Assembly (NCBI GenBank): GCA_949825025.1
Contig: OX463787.1
Coordinates: 14,877,707 to 14,941,706 of the forward strand
Length of the DNA stretch: 64,000 nucleotides
Direction of reading: 5' to 3'
Source: Siphlonurus alternatus
Lineage: Eukaryota > Arthropoda > Insecta > Ephemeroptera > Siphlonuridae
The position numbers were made by a program, and so were the translations under genes. Position 1 is the stretch's first letter. Each line of letters opens with the position of its first letter. This document shows, one piece after another, positions 1-10,355 of this stretch. The notes under the pieces are model-generated. The model made no database searches, was not told the origin of the DNA, and saw only the letters and a list, made by a program, of their open reading frames with translations.

Positions 1-17
1 AAAGCTTGAGTTCACAC

Positions 18-310
18 ATTGAGCTCTATACAAGGCTAGAGGGATAATGCCCTATACTTCTCAATGTTAAACTGTGCGCACGGTCCGGCGGGAGGAAGTG
101 GGTGGGAGATTGCGCTTTCGTCACACATTCCAACGTATTCTCCTCAGAATTGCCAACTGCAGTGTAACTTTTAATACTTATTTTATAAGGAAACTTTCTT
201 AGGTTGGTCAACCAGGCATTCGATAGCACCGACCACCACCCACTTTCCTCCCAGACGCCGTGCGCGCCTAAAACAGCTGATTAGCCCTCTAGCCTTGTAT
301 AGAGCTCAAT
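18..310. mobile_element. MITE with 26-bp perfect terminal inverted repeats and 10-bp target duplication
   Basis: Bases 18-43 and 285-310 are perfect reverse complements (26 bp), and the similarity continues imperfectly inward (about 73-110 against 233-268). The 10-mer GAGTTCACAC lies directly outside each end (8-17 and 311-320) in direct orientation, which is a target-site duplication. A 9-11 bp duplication with long inverted repeats is typical of Mutator-like elements. That class assignment is inference because no transposase is present. It lies in the last intron of SPH1. Confidence 0.85.
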
Positions 311-331
311 GAGTTCACACCAGACTGCTTT

Positions 332-449
332 CCAGTAAACACAACTCTGTCGGTCCAGTTTTGGTCCAACAGCTTTGACTGTTGGCCAGTACTGTGCCAA
401 CACTCGAAAGTATTGGTCCAATACATTTTTGATACCCTGTGTTTACTGG
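332..449. repeat. Short inverted-repeat element (CCAGTAAACAC ends)
   Basis: CCAGTAAACAC at 332-342 is mirrored by GTGTTTACTGG at 439-449, with CCAACAG/CTGTTGG pairs inside. It is probably a small MITE, immediately downstream of the preceding element and inside the same intron. No clear target duplication was found. Confidence 0.5.
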
Positions 450-610
450 GTTGCAGTTTGTAAGCGTTTTTTAAGTATACTTGGTGGCTGCAGCGCAAAG
501 CCAAAAAATTGTATTTGAGAGGTGCTAAAGTTCAATTTGTTGCCAGATTTGGTGTTTGTGGACACATTCTGTCCCTTTATCCTCATGATCTGACGTGTAC
601 TGACGTGTAG

Positions 611-757
611 AGTGACGAGGGCAGCTCTCTGACAAGTCAGTTCCAACTGGACGGTGTCGGCTCGTTCGCCAGAGGATGTGGAGACCCAAACTTCCCGTAC
701 GTCTACACCAGAGTGTCAGCCTACCGAGAATGGATTTTCCAAGTCACCGGGATCTAA
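611..757 (+). CDS. SPH1: last exon of a trypsin-fold serine protease homologue (5' part outside window)
   Basis: This is the terminal exon of a chymotrypsin-family gene: 48 codons then TAA, after acceptor GTAG at 607-610. It encodes the C-terminal barrel strands and helix, with [20 protein letters not shown]. It starts SDEGSSL where an active protease would have GDSGGPL, so the residue aligned with catalytic Ser195 is Glu. It differs from the SPH2 last exon at only 3 of 147 bases, and the similarity continues into the 3' UTR. AATAAA signals lie at 826-831 and 830-835. Exons 1-6 are not in the 610 bases upstream and should lie before the window. Family and frame are clear; the complete protein cannot be judged. 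Confidence 0.85.
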   Translation, partial: SDEGSSLTSQFQLDGVGSFARGCGDPNFPYVYTRVSAYREWIFQVTGI

Positions 758-2117
758 CGTTGCAAGATGTGAGATGCTATTTTTACTTGTTATCTATATT
801 CCTGGCAATGTATATATGGACTTAAAATAAATAAAATTATAATTTTTTTAATTTAAAAACTTCAGATATTTTAGTATTGAAAATATATATTGATGTGAAA
901 TTAATTGATAATCAGCTAATTATGATAAAATCAGATAAGATGAACAGGATAATAAAATATATGAAAGTTATTTCTTGTCTTGACTACTCGCCAATTATCA
1001 TTCAACCAAACCTTGATGCTTAATTCACCACATGCATGGAATAATATAGGGATTATCTTTTAATAATTAAATACTGTTCAAATCCGACATTTCAATTTCA
1101 ATTGGAATAATCTATATGAGGAATATTGGTATATAGTAAAAATTTCAAACAAGCTAGTTAACAACTATAAACTTTATTTAATCACGTTTGGGTTATATAA
1201 TTTGTATTTATTTTTAGAATTAAATACTGTTAATTAGAAAAAATAACAACTCTTTTTATCGTTTCAAATATTGTATTTTTTTTTTTTTTTTTACACATTA
1301 GCTGTTATTGGGATAAAACCTCCCCTTTTTTCCCATCCTGAGAAGAACAAACATACGCTTGAAATTATTGAAAAAAATAGAAATATATATTAGGAAAATT
1401 TATTTTGTTGACTGCTATAATTATTTATGGAACCAAAAATGTAGCTGGTATTTTCTTTATAAACTAGCAGATGATATGAAAAACGATATAAATGTATAAT
1501 AATTTATTGTCGTCTATAATTTATAAATAATTTTTTCATACATTTTTTTTCAATGCTTTTATGCTTTTAAGCATACGGTTGCTCTTCAGTAGGGGAAGGG
1601 AGGGGAGGTAAAAATGAGGACATTATCCTGTAGGCAAGCAACCCGAAAAGCTCGTGGCGCTACCCTATAGAGGCTTCGAAATTTTGACAATATATAACTT
1701 GAGGTCCTCTATTTAAATTCCCAACACAGGAAATGCATTGCAGGTTTTCCATTTTGTATTTAAAGTAATCCAGCAAAAAATTTACAAAAAGCAAAAATGA
1801 CAAATTTCTTCACATTATGTGAAATGTTATTTTGCTATTATTATGTATTGTACTTTTTTTTTTAAAGTTATATGTTATTTTTTTAATTTTTAATAAAATA
1901 ATGTTTTTTTTTATTTTAATATTATACTAATATAGTGCAATCTGTGTTGTAAATTATTTTAATACTAATTTTTCACATATATTAAAAAAGTAACGTACAT
2001 TGGTCTACTGTTACACGCAATCACATAATTTTATCGGTTTTTCCATGACCAAAGGATGTCATTGATAATTGATAATCATTAGATCATTAGACTTGAACAT
2101 TGAACACAACGGAAAAT
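758..2117. other. Intergenic, SPH1 to SPH2
   Basis: AT-rich spacer holding the SPH1 3' UTR (to about 840), homopolymer T runs near 1278 and 1855, and no open frame with recognisable coding content. A slightly GC-richer block at about 1570-1700 is unidentified. Confidence 0.5.
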
Positions 2118-2160
2118 CCACATTGATAAAATATAATACAAGGGTACAGTAAGATTATTG
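2118..2160 (+). promoter_or_regulatory. Putative SPH2 core promoter
   Basis: CATTGATAAAATATAATAC followed by AAGGGTACA lies 36-55 bases before the SPH2 ATG. The same order (CATTGATAAAA, a TATAATAC box, AAGGGTACA, then GATTATT.AATCAGTT) precedes SPH3 at 10288-10348. A weaker version (GATAAAA, AAATATAAATA, TGATTATTGAGTCAG) precedes SPH4. The conservation is visible; reading it as a GATA site plus TATA box is inference. Confidence 0.55.
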
Positions 2161-2175
2161 AATCAGTTCTTAACA

Positions 2176-3089
2176 ATGTTTGTAAAAGTGCTGATTGCTG
2201 CTACTCTTGCTTTGTTGTCCATTTTGGGTAAATATAAATATGTCAATTGTTTGTTACTCGGAGTAAAATTATTTAAGCAATCTAGCTTGTAAAATCTCTG
2301 GATTTTTAGTTTCAACTTTTTCTTATCTTTAAACTTAATAGACCACTTGCAAAACTATGTTTTAGCAAAACGTAAACAAACTCATTCACCCAGGTATTGT
2401 TGGTGGTTGATTATGTGTATTTTTTTTCCAATACCTTGGACCTTATGGGAAATTCACGTTTTTCACATACAGATTTCAATACGTGACATACGTATGATTT
2501 TAAAAATAAATATATCACCGGAATCTGCAGTTCTTGGCCATTTATAATATTGAAAATTTTATTGGAAGATGGTTTTTTTATTTCAATATAGTAAATTTAG
2601 TATGACACCAAATTAGCCAATTGCATGGGGTAAGATACGTAACTAGGCAAACTCCAGTTTGTTGATTTTAACTGTTGCAATAATAAACAATCTGAAGCTT
2701 GCTTGGTTACGTATCTTACCCCATGCAATTGGCTGATTTGGTATCATACTAAATTTACTATATTGAAATAAAGAAACCGTCTTCCAATGCAATTTTCAAT
2801 ATTATAAATGGCCAAGAACTGCAGATTCCGGTGATATATTTATTTTTAAAACTATACGCATGTAATGCATTGAAATCTGTATGTGAAAATCGTAAATTTC
2901 CCATAAGGTCCAATGTATTGGCAAAAAAATACACATAATCAACAATCAACAATACCTGGGTGAATGAGTTTGTTTACGTTTTGCTAAAACATAGTTTTGC
3001 AAGTGGTCTATTGGAGTACAATATTCTGTTTGAAAATCTTTATGGTCTCGAGACAATGCACGTTGCTGCATTTATAACCATGCATTTAT

Positions 3090-3180
<91 letters not shown>

Positions 3181-6100
3181 TTATAAAAAAATGTAAATTA
3201 CAGGCAGAGGAAATGCTGTCAGAGATGGGAGAATCGCCGGTGGAGGTGAACCAATGATTCAAAACTTTCCATACATGGTATATATGTATACTTATAAAAC
3301 AAGGTTCATTGTTGCCATATAGGCATATATTAGTGTATAATATGATATAGGGGACGATTTCAAATAAAACTTAAATTAATTTTTCTTTCCACCCAGTGCA
3401 ATGATGCAGCTGTGTGTGATTCTCAAGACTTTGGAAAGAACTTTGGTCCATTATAGTAAAAAACAGAAGTATCCGTCCTGACTGAGGTTTCCACGGTTCT
3501 CTTAATTCTAATTTTGAGCAGTTAAATTTTCACGCTCTGAATTAAAATTTAAGTTTTACAATTGAAGTATTTTTTTACGGTACATGCCCCAATTTACTGA
3601 ACCTTGTCAATTGGAAAACCAGGATCTATAGCTTTAATGGACACTAGTTTAGTATCCCTGTAGTGCATACTGAGCCATACTTAAAAACATAAACATTTAT
3701 TAGTAAATAATAGCTTTTTTCATGCAATGTATTCTATTTCACTTTTCGGACTTTTTCCTTTGTCGGTGTTCAATGTAATCCTTCTGTACCTAGCAAGTTG
3801 TGATGGTCACTTAGTGTTCGCGAACGTCACTAACATTGAGACTAATCAGATCACCTGAGGAAGAGAGCGGTTGACTCTCGAAACGTAGTGATATGTGTAG
3901 TACATGCAAGTGTTAGTGACATGCACGAACACTAAATGACCATCGCAACATAATACATACAGAAGGATTGCATATATCGAACATAGGTAAAAGTGAAAGT
4001 CCGAGAAATTAAATATGATACGCGACATTTAACACTTAGATATTTCAAATACTTTATATGAATAACTCTCTTTGATTTCCAGGCTTCTCTTCAAGTTAAA
4101 GTTTACCCACCAGTTTTCGTATGTGCCTGTACCATCATCAGTCAACGATGGGTCGTAACTGCTGCCTCCTGTCTTTTTGGGTGAGAACTAAGACATGGGG
4201 AAGGAGGTGGGCGTAACTCAGGGCAGTACAAGCGCGCGTTAACTCTCATGCTTAATTTGCAATCACTTCATTTCGAAGGCACAAAATTAGGCTCATTTTT
4301 TAACTTTCAAAAAAGTAATGCAGAACTCAGACAACCTAGAAACTTTAATAAAGATCGTGGTACGTACTATCATATTTCAGTTCAACAAATGTAACGTTAT
4401 CACCAGAAGTAGAATCATTTTGGCTAAAATAAAAAAAAAAAAAAAATGCATGAAAAGTCTATGACTTGTGTTGCCTTTTAATATAAATACAACAACTTTT
4501 AACAGAATGTTTGAAGAACAGATGTGTTAAAAGTACAAGAGAGTGCAGAAGGCAAAAGAGTGTTATGAGTATTTCTGAAGCAAGTGGAGTATGCAAGAAT
4601 CGAGTGCTTTGGAGGGCAATTTGTAGACGGCCGAGGTAATAATGCTGCTGGCTTACCCCGTAAAGGGATATGGCTTCATGTTATGTGTATGTATGTATAA
4701 TATAACAGATTTTAGTTTACCTCCAGACTGTTCAGTAGACTAGACGGCGCCAGATATATCAGCCAATGAAAAGGCTAGAATGTCAGCTGGCCACCTTTTC
4801 ATTGGCTGATATGTCTGGTGCTGTTTAGTCTACTGAACTGTCTAGAGGTAAACTAAAATCTGTTATAATGTATCTCTGTTCAAAGTTTAAGGCTCACAAT
4901 GGAAGTAAAAAATAAAAAATTAAGCCACTTTTGGCTACTTTCGGTGGTATCTTACATAATTATGTTGTTTTGTAGACTACATAAAAATACACACAATTTT
5001 TATAGGAGAGTAACGTTCGTACATTAAGTTAAATTGATTCTAATTGAATTATTTTTTTTTTTTAGCGAAACTTCTGTCGCTGTACGAACCAATTCTAGAC
5101 GATTTAATGGTGAAGGGGATGTTTGGGAATTGGCTCAAAAGATCCCACACCCAGACTTCAATCCTTGGACCATGGATAATGACATTGCACTGCTCCAGGT
5201 TAGTATTAATATTAATGTATTTATTTTACAAAGGTTGTTATACAAAAGATGTATGAGAGGCGGGAAGAATTTATATTATCCAAAGTAAGTGCATTGCAAA
5301 TTTAAAAATATTTATTATAACCTTTAGTCTTTGAACTTTTAATTACAGTCAAATATATATACAAGATATTCCCTCCGCAAGTAGTCGGAAGTGTAAGGAT
5401 TTTGGTCTTCCTATTCATATTCCAGCGTTACAATTTCACGTATAAGTCAATGGACAACATGCATGAAAAAATTTGATTACATGCAGAAATGAATAGAGAG
5501 TACCAAATTATGCTACTCTGAATTTTTTCAGATTTTTTTGAGACCCAGAACTATTTTTTAATAATTATTGAATGTTTGGCCACGCCCCCTGGAGGCGTCA
5601 ATAGGCGTCCAGTCTCTATCTTTTTTATTAATGATTTAGGGGTGCCAACTTAAATCACAGAACTTTCAATAATTATTTAAAAATAGTTCCAGGTCTCAAA
5701 AAAATCTGAAAAAATTCAAAGTAGCATAATTTGGGGCCCTCTATTCATTTCTGCAATATATATTTTTTTCATGTCATGTATTATGCTGTCCATACTTCTA
5801 TTTCAAACCACTCTGTAAGATTTCAAAACTGAATAAAAATATAAAAGCTGAAAACTTCACACTTCCGGCTACTGCCTTAAGAAAATATGAAATTAATTTA
5901 AATTGCCTGTAAGAAATACATTTGAAAGTTTCCGGAAGTACCGGAAGTGACGCATTTTCTACTGATTTTCACTTTCGATTTCGAACTAAATAAAAGCGGA
6001 ACTACGTAATTTACGTCACTTCCGGTAAATTTAAGACATAAACTCTCTCACTTGTCAGACAGTATTTTTAATATTTGTATGCTTCGTTTTAGGACTGAAA

Positions 6101-8084
6101 AACTAATACAATTTTTATTTCACAATCTAGACAGTCGGTGACATTTACTTTGGGACTGGTACCGCTGCAGCCATCGACCTACCGGGACTCGGGGTGAACC
6201 CTCCAGCGGGACAGACAATGATGTTAACAGGGTGGGGAGCTTCGCAGGTACGTATTGTGCAACAAATGTAAAATTGGAAGTGAGAGGCCGTTTTGGCTGA
6301 ACCATTGGTATCTCTATTAAGACTTTGCAGATAGGCTGAAATTCCTTATCGACGTGGTTATAGCAGGAAAATATCCCAACTTCATTGGAAAGCTGAAAAA
6401 AATAAATCGTAATTCTATGGTAAGCAAAATGGAGTTAAGGTGGATTTTCATGGGCGATTTCCAGCCTGCGAGTAAAGCGCACTTGCTATAACATCCATTG
6501 GCGGCCATATTGGGTGATTAAAAGAAAAAGAGCATCGTAATTAACGCGATTACCGGTGAATTCGCCGCCGCATAGGATTTCACAGCTTTTACGTCAAATC
6601 GCGCCGTATCGCCGTTGTCGCTCATGAAAATCAACCTTTAGGATATTTTTACATGCGTGAACCGATTAAAAATATCCTAACTCCGTTTCGCTTACCAATT
6701 GGGTTATGATTTTTTTTTTTCAGCTTACCAATGGAGTTGGGATATTACCACGTCGTTACATAAATAATTTCTCTATTAAATTTAGGTTCAAAACTGAATT
6801 AGAAAAGTCCTCTAGCTGTTAAACTGTAGTCATTGAGGTAGACTTTTAATTTTGTTAAGTGAGAAATCTGGTTAACTTTGTGTGAATTGCCTCTTATTAA
6901 TTTGAGATTTTTTTCAGAATTAGCTTTACAAACTTACTGTTAGTGCTATAATAAGTTGACTTTAAATACGTTTAAATATATTATTTCCTTACATTTTATA
7001 TATATTTTTTACAATTTGCTTGCCCCTTACAAACACGTAACGCAACTCCTTACAACACGTCTGCTAGAAGAGTTGCATAACTTTACAAGCTGCAGGCGCT
7101 GAACAAAATGGCGTCCAGAACAGAAAAATTAATAATTTTATTTTAAAAATTATTTAAGAATATTATTCATAAAATATTTTCATTTATGAAAATTCAAAAA
7201 ATAATAAAAAGGTATTTAATAATTAAATATAATATATTATTCAGCACTAAATTTGTAATTTTTTACGAAATCTTAAACAATAATTTTGCTTAAGCCTTAG
7301 ATATCTATTGCCTTTGTAGATATTAATAATGTGAAGAGTTATATAGATTGTCTTTTTCTCCTCACCCAAACCTATTTTTTGGTTCTTTTTTTTTTTATTC
7401 TATAAATATTCACCATTTCAGGAGAACGCTAAAGTTCAAGCCTACCTTCAGAACGCTGCGGTAAAAGTGGTAGACTGGGATACCTGTAACGAAATCTACG
7501 CTCCTTCTGGAGGCATCACCAAGAACCAGTTCTGTGCTGCAGGAGAGCTGGGGGTCGGAGGATGCACGGTAAATATAGAGGAAAATTTACTTGATATCAT
7601 GACATTTACCTGTTTGAATGAACAATTAGCATAAATTTTTTGGATACGGAGTTATGTTATATTGTCAAACAAATTGAAACTATTTTTAACCTATCATCCT
7701 TAAAATCGAGGGGAAAAGACACTGTGACGTCATAGTCATGCAATGTCTTTCCCTATGCTTGTGTGTAATATATTTGCATGACTATGACGTCACAGCCTCT
7801 TTCCCTTTTAATTTACAGGGTTTAAAAAAATCTGAACAGAATTGATATAATTCGAGGTCCCCAATTTAAATGTGCAATAAAAAAAAATCATGAAGGTTGT
7901 CCATTGCTGGAGTTATCTGACGTGTACTGACGTGCAGAGTGACGAGGGCAGCTCCCTGACAAGTCAGTTCCAACTGGACGGTGTCGGCTCGTTCGGCAGA
8001 GGATGTGGAGACCCAAACTTCCCGTACGTCTACACCAGAGTGTCAGCCTACCGAGAATGGATTTTCCAAGTCACCGGGATATAA
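2176..8084 (+). CDS. SPH2: secreted trypsin-fold pseudoprotease (serine protease homologue), seven exons
   Basis: Exons 2176-2227, 3204-3277, 4083-4180, 5066-5198, 6131-6247, 7422-7568 and 7938-8084 join in frame to 768 nt, giving 255 aa. All introns are GT-AG. Residues 1-18 are a hydrophobic signal peptide. R27-I28 with IAGG is the activation site. C56 and C72 correspond to Cys42 and Cys58, with an extra Cys at 58 (position 44). TAASC puts Ser71 where His57 belongs. DNDIALLQ keeps Asp102 (D114). GWG is at 153-155. C206-T-S-D-E210-G puts Glu where Ser195 belongs, with Asp194 kept. The Lys-Asp-Ser stretch that normally precedes Cys191 and supplies Asp189 is absent (GVGGCT). The product should therefore fold and be cut like a trypsinogen but not hydrolyse peptides by the usual mechanism. 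AATAAA is at 8157. Its natural role is unknown; family members elsewhere act as cofactors or binding proteins. Confidence 0.9.
2337..3012. mobile_element. 676-bp foldback element in SPH2 intron 1
   Basis: The left arm from AATAGACCACTTGC (2337) is the reverse complement of the right arm ending GCAAGTGGTCTATT (3012). The arms are about 330 bp each and nearly fill the element. Two small opposed open frames within it (2347-2547 and 2758-2952) are the two arms read outward, not genes. A diverged single arm of the same family lies at 34550-34664. Confidence 0.8.
3086..3177. repeat. (AT)n microsatellite
   Basis: About 90 bp of nearly pure TA dinucleotide in SPH2 intron 1, ending 26 bases before exon 2. 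Confidence 0.95.
3737..4008. mobile_element. Inverted-repeat element in SPH2 intron 2
   Basis: The arm from about 3737 (TTCACTTTTCGGACTTT) through GATGGTCAC..AGTGTTCG to GTCACTAACA is mirrored by 3913-4008 (GTTAGTGAC..CGAACACT..GACCATC..AAAGTGAAAGTCCGA). The unpaired centre carries CTGAGGAAGAGAGCGG and CTCGAAACG, a motif that resembles ends of some retroelements. The class is uncertain. Confidence 0.65.
4503..4700 (+). mobile_element. 3' end of a non-LTR retrotransposon (LINE)
   Basis: A fragment nearly identical to 39540-39745. One frame ends VCKNRVLWRAICRRPR followed by TAA at 4637-4639. This is the usual C-terminal tail of a reverse-transcriptase polyprotein. After it comes a shared 3' UTR (ATGCTGCTGGCTTACCCCG...). 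Upstream coding parts are missing, so it is a 5'-truncated dead copy. It lies in SPH2 intron 3. Confidence 0.75.
4701..4867. mobile_element. 167-bp palindromic MITE
   Basis: TATAACAGATTTTAG at 4701 mirrors CTAAAATCTGTTATA ending at 4867. The arms (TTCAGTAGACTA, ATCAGCCAATGAAAAGG and complements) pair almost completely. It lies directly after the LINE fragment, in SPH2 intron 3. Confidence 0.75.
5451..5792. mobile_element. Family-A MITE, copy 1
   Basis: Ends TGGACAACATGCATGAAA and ATGCTGTCCA. The inner arms GAAATGAATAGAG..TACCAAATTATGCTACTCTGAA and complements are shared with copies at 12903-13242, 20399-20735 and 35327-35670. The centre carries GGCGTCAATAGGCGTCCAG and CCACGCCCCC. It sits in SPH2 intron 4. 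Flanks with CTCCGCAAGTAGTCGGAAGTG and CACTTCCGGCTACTGCC suggest it landed inside an older inverted-repeat element (about 5370-5880). Confidence 0.8.
7700..7815. repeat. Inverted repeat with two TGACGTCA sites
   Basis: GGGGAAAAGACACTGTGACGT..CATAGTCATGCAA is mirrored by TTGCATGACTATGACGTCACAG..CTTTCCC. A small foldback element between SPH2 exons 6 and 7. Confidence 0.7.
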
Positions 8085-8156
8085 CGTTGCAAGACGTGAG
8101 ATGATATTTGTACTTGTTATCTATATTCCTGGCAATGTATATATGGACTTTAACTA

Positions 8157-8162
8157 AATAAA
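8157..8162 (+). terminator. SPH2 polyadenylation signal
   Basis: AATAAA 73 bases after the stop codon, in a 3' UTR closely similar to that of SPH1. Confidence 0.6.
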
Positions 8163-8382
8163 AATATGATTTTAATTTAAAAACTATTAAAGCATTATAA
8201 AATACACAATCCTTTCATTAGAATCAAATGAACCTTCTGTTCATTTGATTATCGGAAAGATAATCTGGTTCATGATTCTCACACAACATTAATGTGGATT
8301 TTATAACATGGCTACATCTTTTTCCTCGTCTTGAGATTCCTAAGTAATAGAATATATATATATAACTTTTTATTCACATTAA

Positions 8383-8794
8383 GGGCATTGGGTGTAGCAC
8401 CGGTAGTTGGCAACACTGACGTATCTTCACCATGTTAATTTTTGATCATTGCTCCTCGGAGTAATTTTTATGCTAGAGCTAAGCTGATTGCTGTAGTATC
8501 AAGATAATTAGTGGCCCAAGTGCACAATTTGACTAAATAAAGCCTGATTTAGAGAAAAGTATTTTTTAGTAATTTTTTAAATTTACATGCATATTTTTCT
8601 AAAATATAAAAAAAATACTTTTCTTTAAATCAGGCTTTATTTAGTCAAATTGTGCACTTGGGCTACTAATTATTTTGATACTACAGCAATCAGCTTAGCT
8701 CTAGCATAAAAATTACTCCGAGGAGCAATGATCAAAAATTAACATGGTGAAGATACGTCAGTGTTGCCAACTACCGGTGCTACACCCAATGCCC
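8383..8794. mobile_element. TTAA-flanked 412-bp foldback element
   Basis: GGGCATTGGGTGTAGCACCG at the left end and its exact complement at the right end (8775-8794) start two arms of about 200 bp that pair nearly perfectly. TTAA lies at 8379-8382 and 8795-8798, consistent with a TTAA target duplication as made by piggyBac-type transposases. It is 3' of SPH2. Confidence 0.85.
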
Positions 8795-8869
8795 TTAACG
8801 CAGGGTAACATTATATATACACATATTATATACATACTGTATAATATATAAATATATATCCATAGTACT

Positions 8870-9032
8870 CAAGCGCGGATTCAGGGGGTGGGCTGGGGGG
8901 GCTGCAGCCCCCCCCCCCCGAAATTTTGGATTTAACATGGGCAATATAGGCATTTCCCCCACTCTAAATTTTTTTTAACATTGGCCTTATGGAGGCAGCC
9001 CCTACCGAAATTTTTTCCTGGATCCGCGCATG
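8870..9032. mobile_element. hAT-like MITE, family C copy 1 (8-bp target duplication)
   Basis: Ends CAAGCGCGGATTC and GGATCCGCGCATG; both flanks are ATAGTACT (8862-8869 and 9033-9040). Inner sequence includes a poly-C/G run, GCAATATAGGCATTTCCCC and AACATTGGCCTTATGGAGGC. The orientation is opposite to copies 3 and 4. Confidence 0.85.
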
Positions 9033-9932
9033 ATAGTACTTACTTGTAACTTGTTAGTATAAAATTATTTATATGTAAATATACATACACAAACTGTAAA
9101 CTTTAGAATTCATTAAAATTATATACAAGCATTATTTTAATATTATACTGAAATTGTATATATTATATTGTGAGATCCTGTTATATTATTATTTAATTAT
9201 AAAAAAAAGTCAACTTTTGCAATTTTCATCCCTTATAAAAAGAAAATGCAACTTGCACAACTTCTAAGGGAGTTGTATAGCTAAGAATTTTGCAGGCGTT
9301 AAACAAAATGGCGGCACAAAAACAGTAATTTCAAAAATCACTGGTTTCGTTGCTTAATATTTATTAAATTTTTTTTTTATTTAAATATCCTTTTAATTAA
9401 CAAAATTATATTCAACTTTATAATAGCTTTTGATAAAAATTAATAAAAACTAATTTATTCAAAATTTGATTAAGTTTGCATTGAATTTTATTTTACTAAA
9501 GATTGTAATATAAATTAAACTAATTACATATCTTGCTGGATTTTTTTTATATCTTGATGTCTTATATCGTCGTGATTCCCCATTATATTATGACTCATAA
9601 TATGTTAAATAATAGATTAAAAAATGTGACATAATTTAAATGACATAATGGGAAAACACAACGATATAAGACATCAAGATACGACAGGGTACAACATGAT
9701 ATGTAATCAGTAAAATACAACGGTGATGAAGTGTCAGCTCTTGGGTAACGATTATGTAGCTGAATAATCGTTTAAATTATAATAAAAATAATGCTATAAA
9801 AGGCAATTAAAAATTAATGAAATCCTCAAATATATTTAAGGTGCCAATGAAGCTCTTTGAGTCCAAAATTTCTACAGCATCATGGAAGTTCTATCAATAA
9901 GTACAGTTCATAGCAAATAAAATAAATTTGGT

Positions 9933-10022
9933 AGGTGTGGCGCAGTGCGCTTGACCGGGTCTCGTCAGATCACCGAAGTCAAGCAACGCCGAGCTTGGCT
10001 ATAAGTAGTTGTATGGGTGATT
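9933..10022 (+). ncRNA. 5S rRNA-derived fragment (SINE3-like or 5S pseudogene)
   Basis: CTCGTCAGATCACCGAAGTC, AAGCAACGCCGAGCTTGG and TGTATGGGTGA occur in the order and spacing of animal 5S rRNA (from about base 30 to 85). They retain recognisable box A and box C of the internal RNA polymerase III promoter. The conserved 5' and 3' stems of 5S rRNA are missing. Just upstream, TGGCGCAGTGCG resembles a tRNA A-box. A lone 5S-derived retroelement head is the best reading; a decayed 5S gene is the alternative. Confidence 0.7.
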
Positions 10023-10287
10023 ATTTTCAACATCAACCACGTTTCCCACCTAGGGGTAAAAATCGTTAAAGATTAAAATTATATAAGAAAAAAATATTAT
10101 TTTTCAATTTATGATAATATTATAAATTATTATGTAAATAAGTGCTAGTATTACTGTATAGAACTCATGTACACGTGCATTGGTTATATAAATTTAATTT
10201 ATTATCAGTATTTACCAAAGATCATGTTGATGATTAGTTCTCATTATTTTAATCTCGAAATATCATTGAACAGAATGGAAAATTTAC

Positions 10288-10348
10288 ATTGATAAAAAGG
10301 TATTGTATATAATACAAGGGTACATTATGATTATTAAATCAGTTCGTA
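10288..10348 (+). promoter_or_regulatory. Putative SPH3 core promoter
   Basis: CATTGATAAAA at 10288, TATATAATAC at 10306 and AAGGGTACA, ending before the ATG at 10356. The block is shared with SPH2 at the same distance. Confidence 0.55.
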
Positions 10349-10355
10349 TATAACA

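Noticed and set aside
2960..3196. 78-codon open frame ending in a Tyr-Ile run
   Set aside because: Translation of the (AT)n microsatellite and a foldback arm; no protein content.
3396..3455. Possible extra exon (CNDAAVCDSQDFGKNFGP) after SPH2 exon 2
   Set aside because: Ends in TAG without a donor, breaks the SPH3-like exon order and matches no trypsin segment.
7890..8084. Reading the last SPH2 exon as a separate small gene starting MKVVHCW
   Set aside because: The upstream codons are intron; the frame joins exon 6 through a CAG acceptor, in the same place as in SPH3.
2176..8084. Calling SPH2 an active trypsin
   Set aside because: His57 and Ser195 are both replaced, so the family fold alone does not justify the enzyme name.
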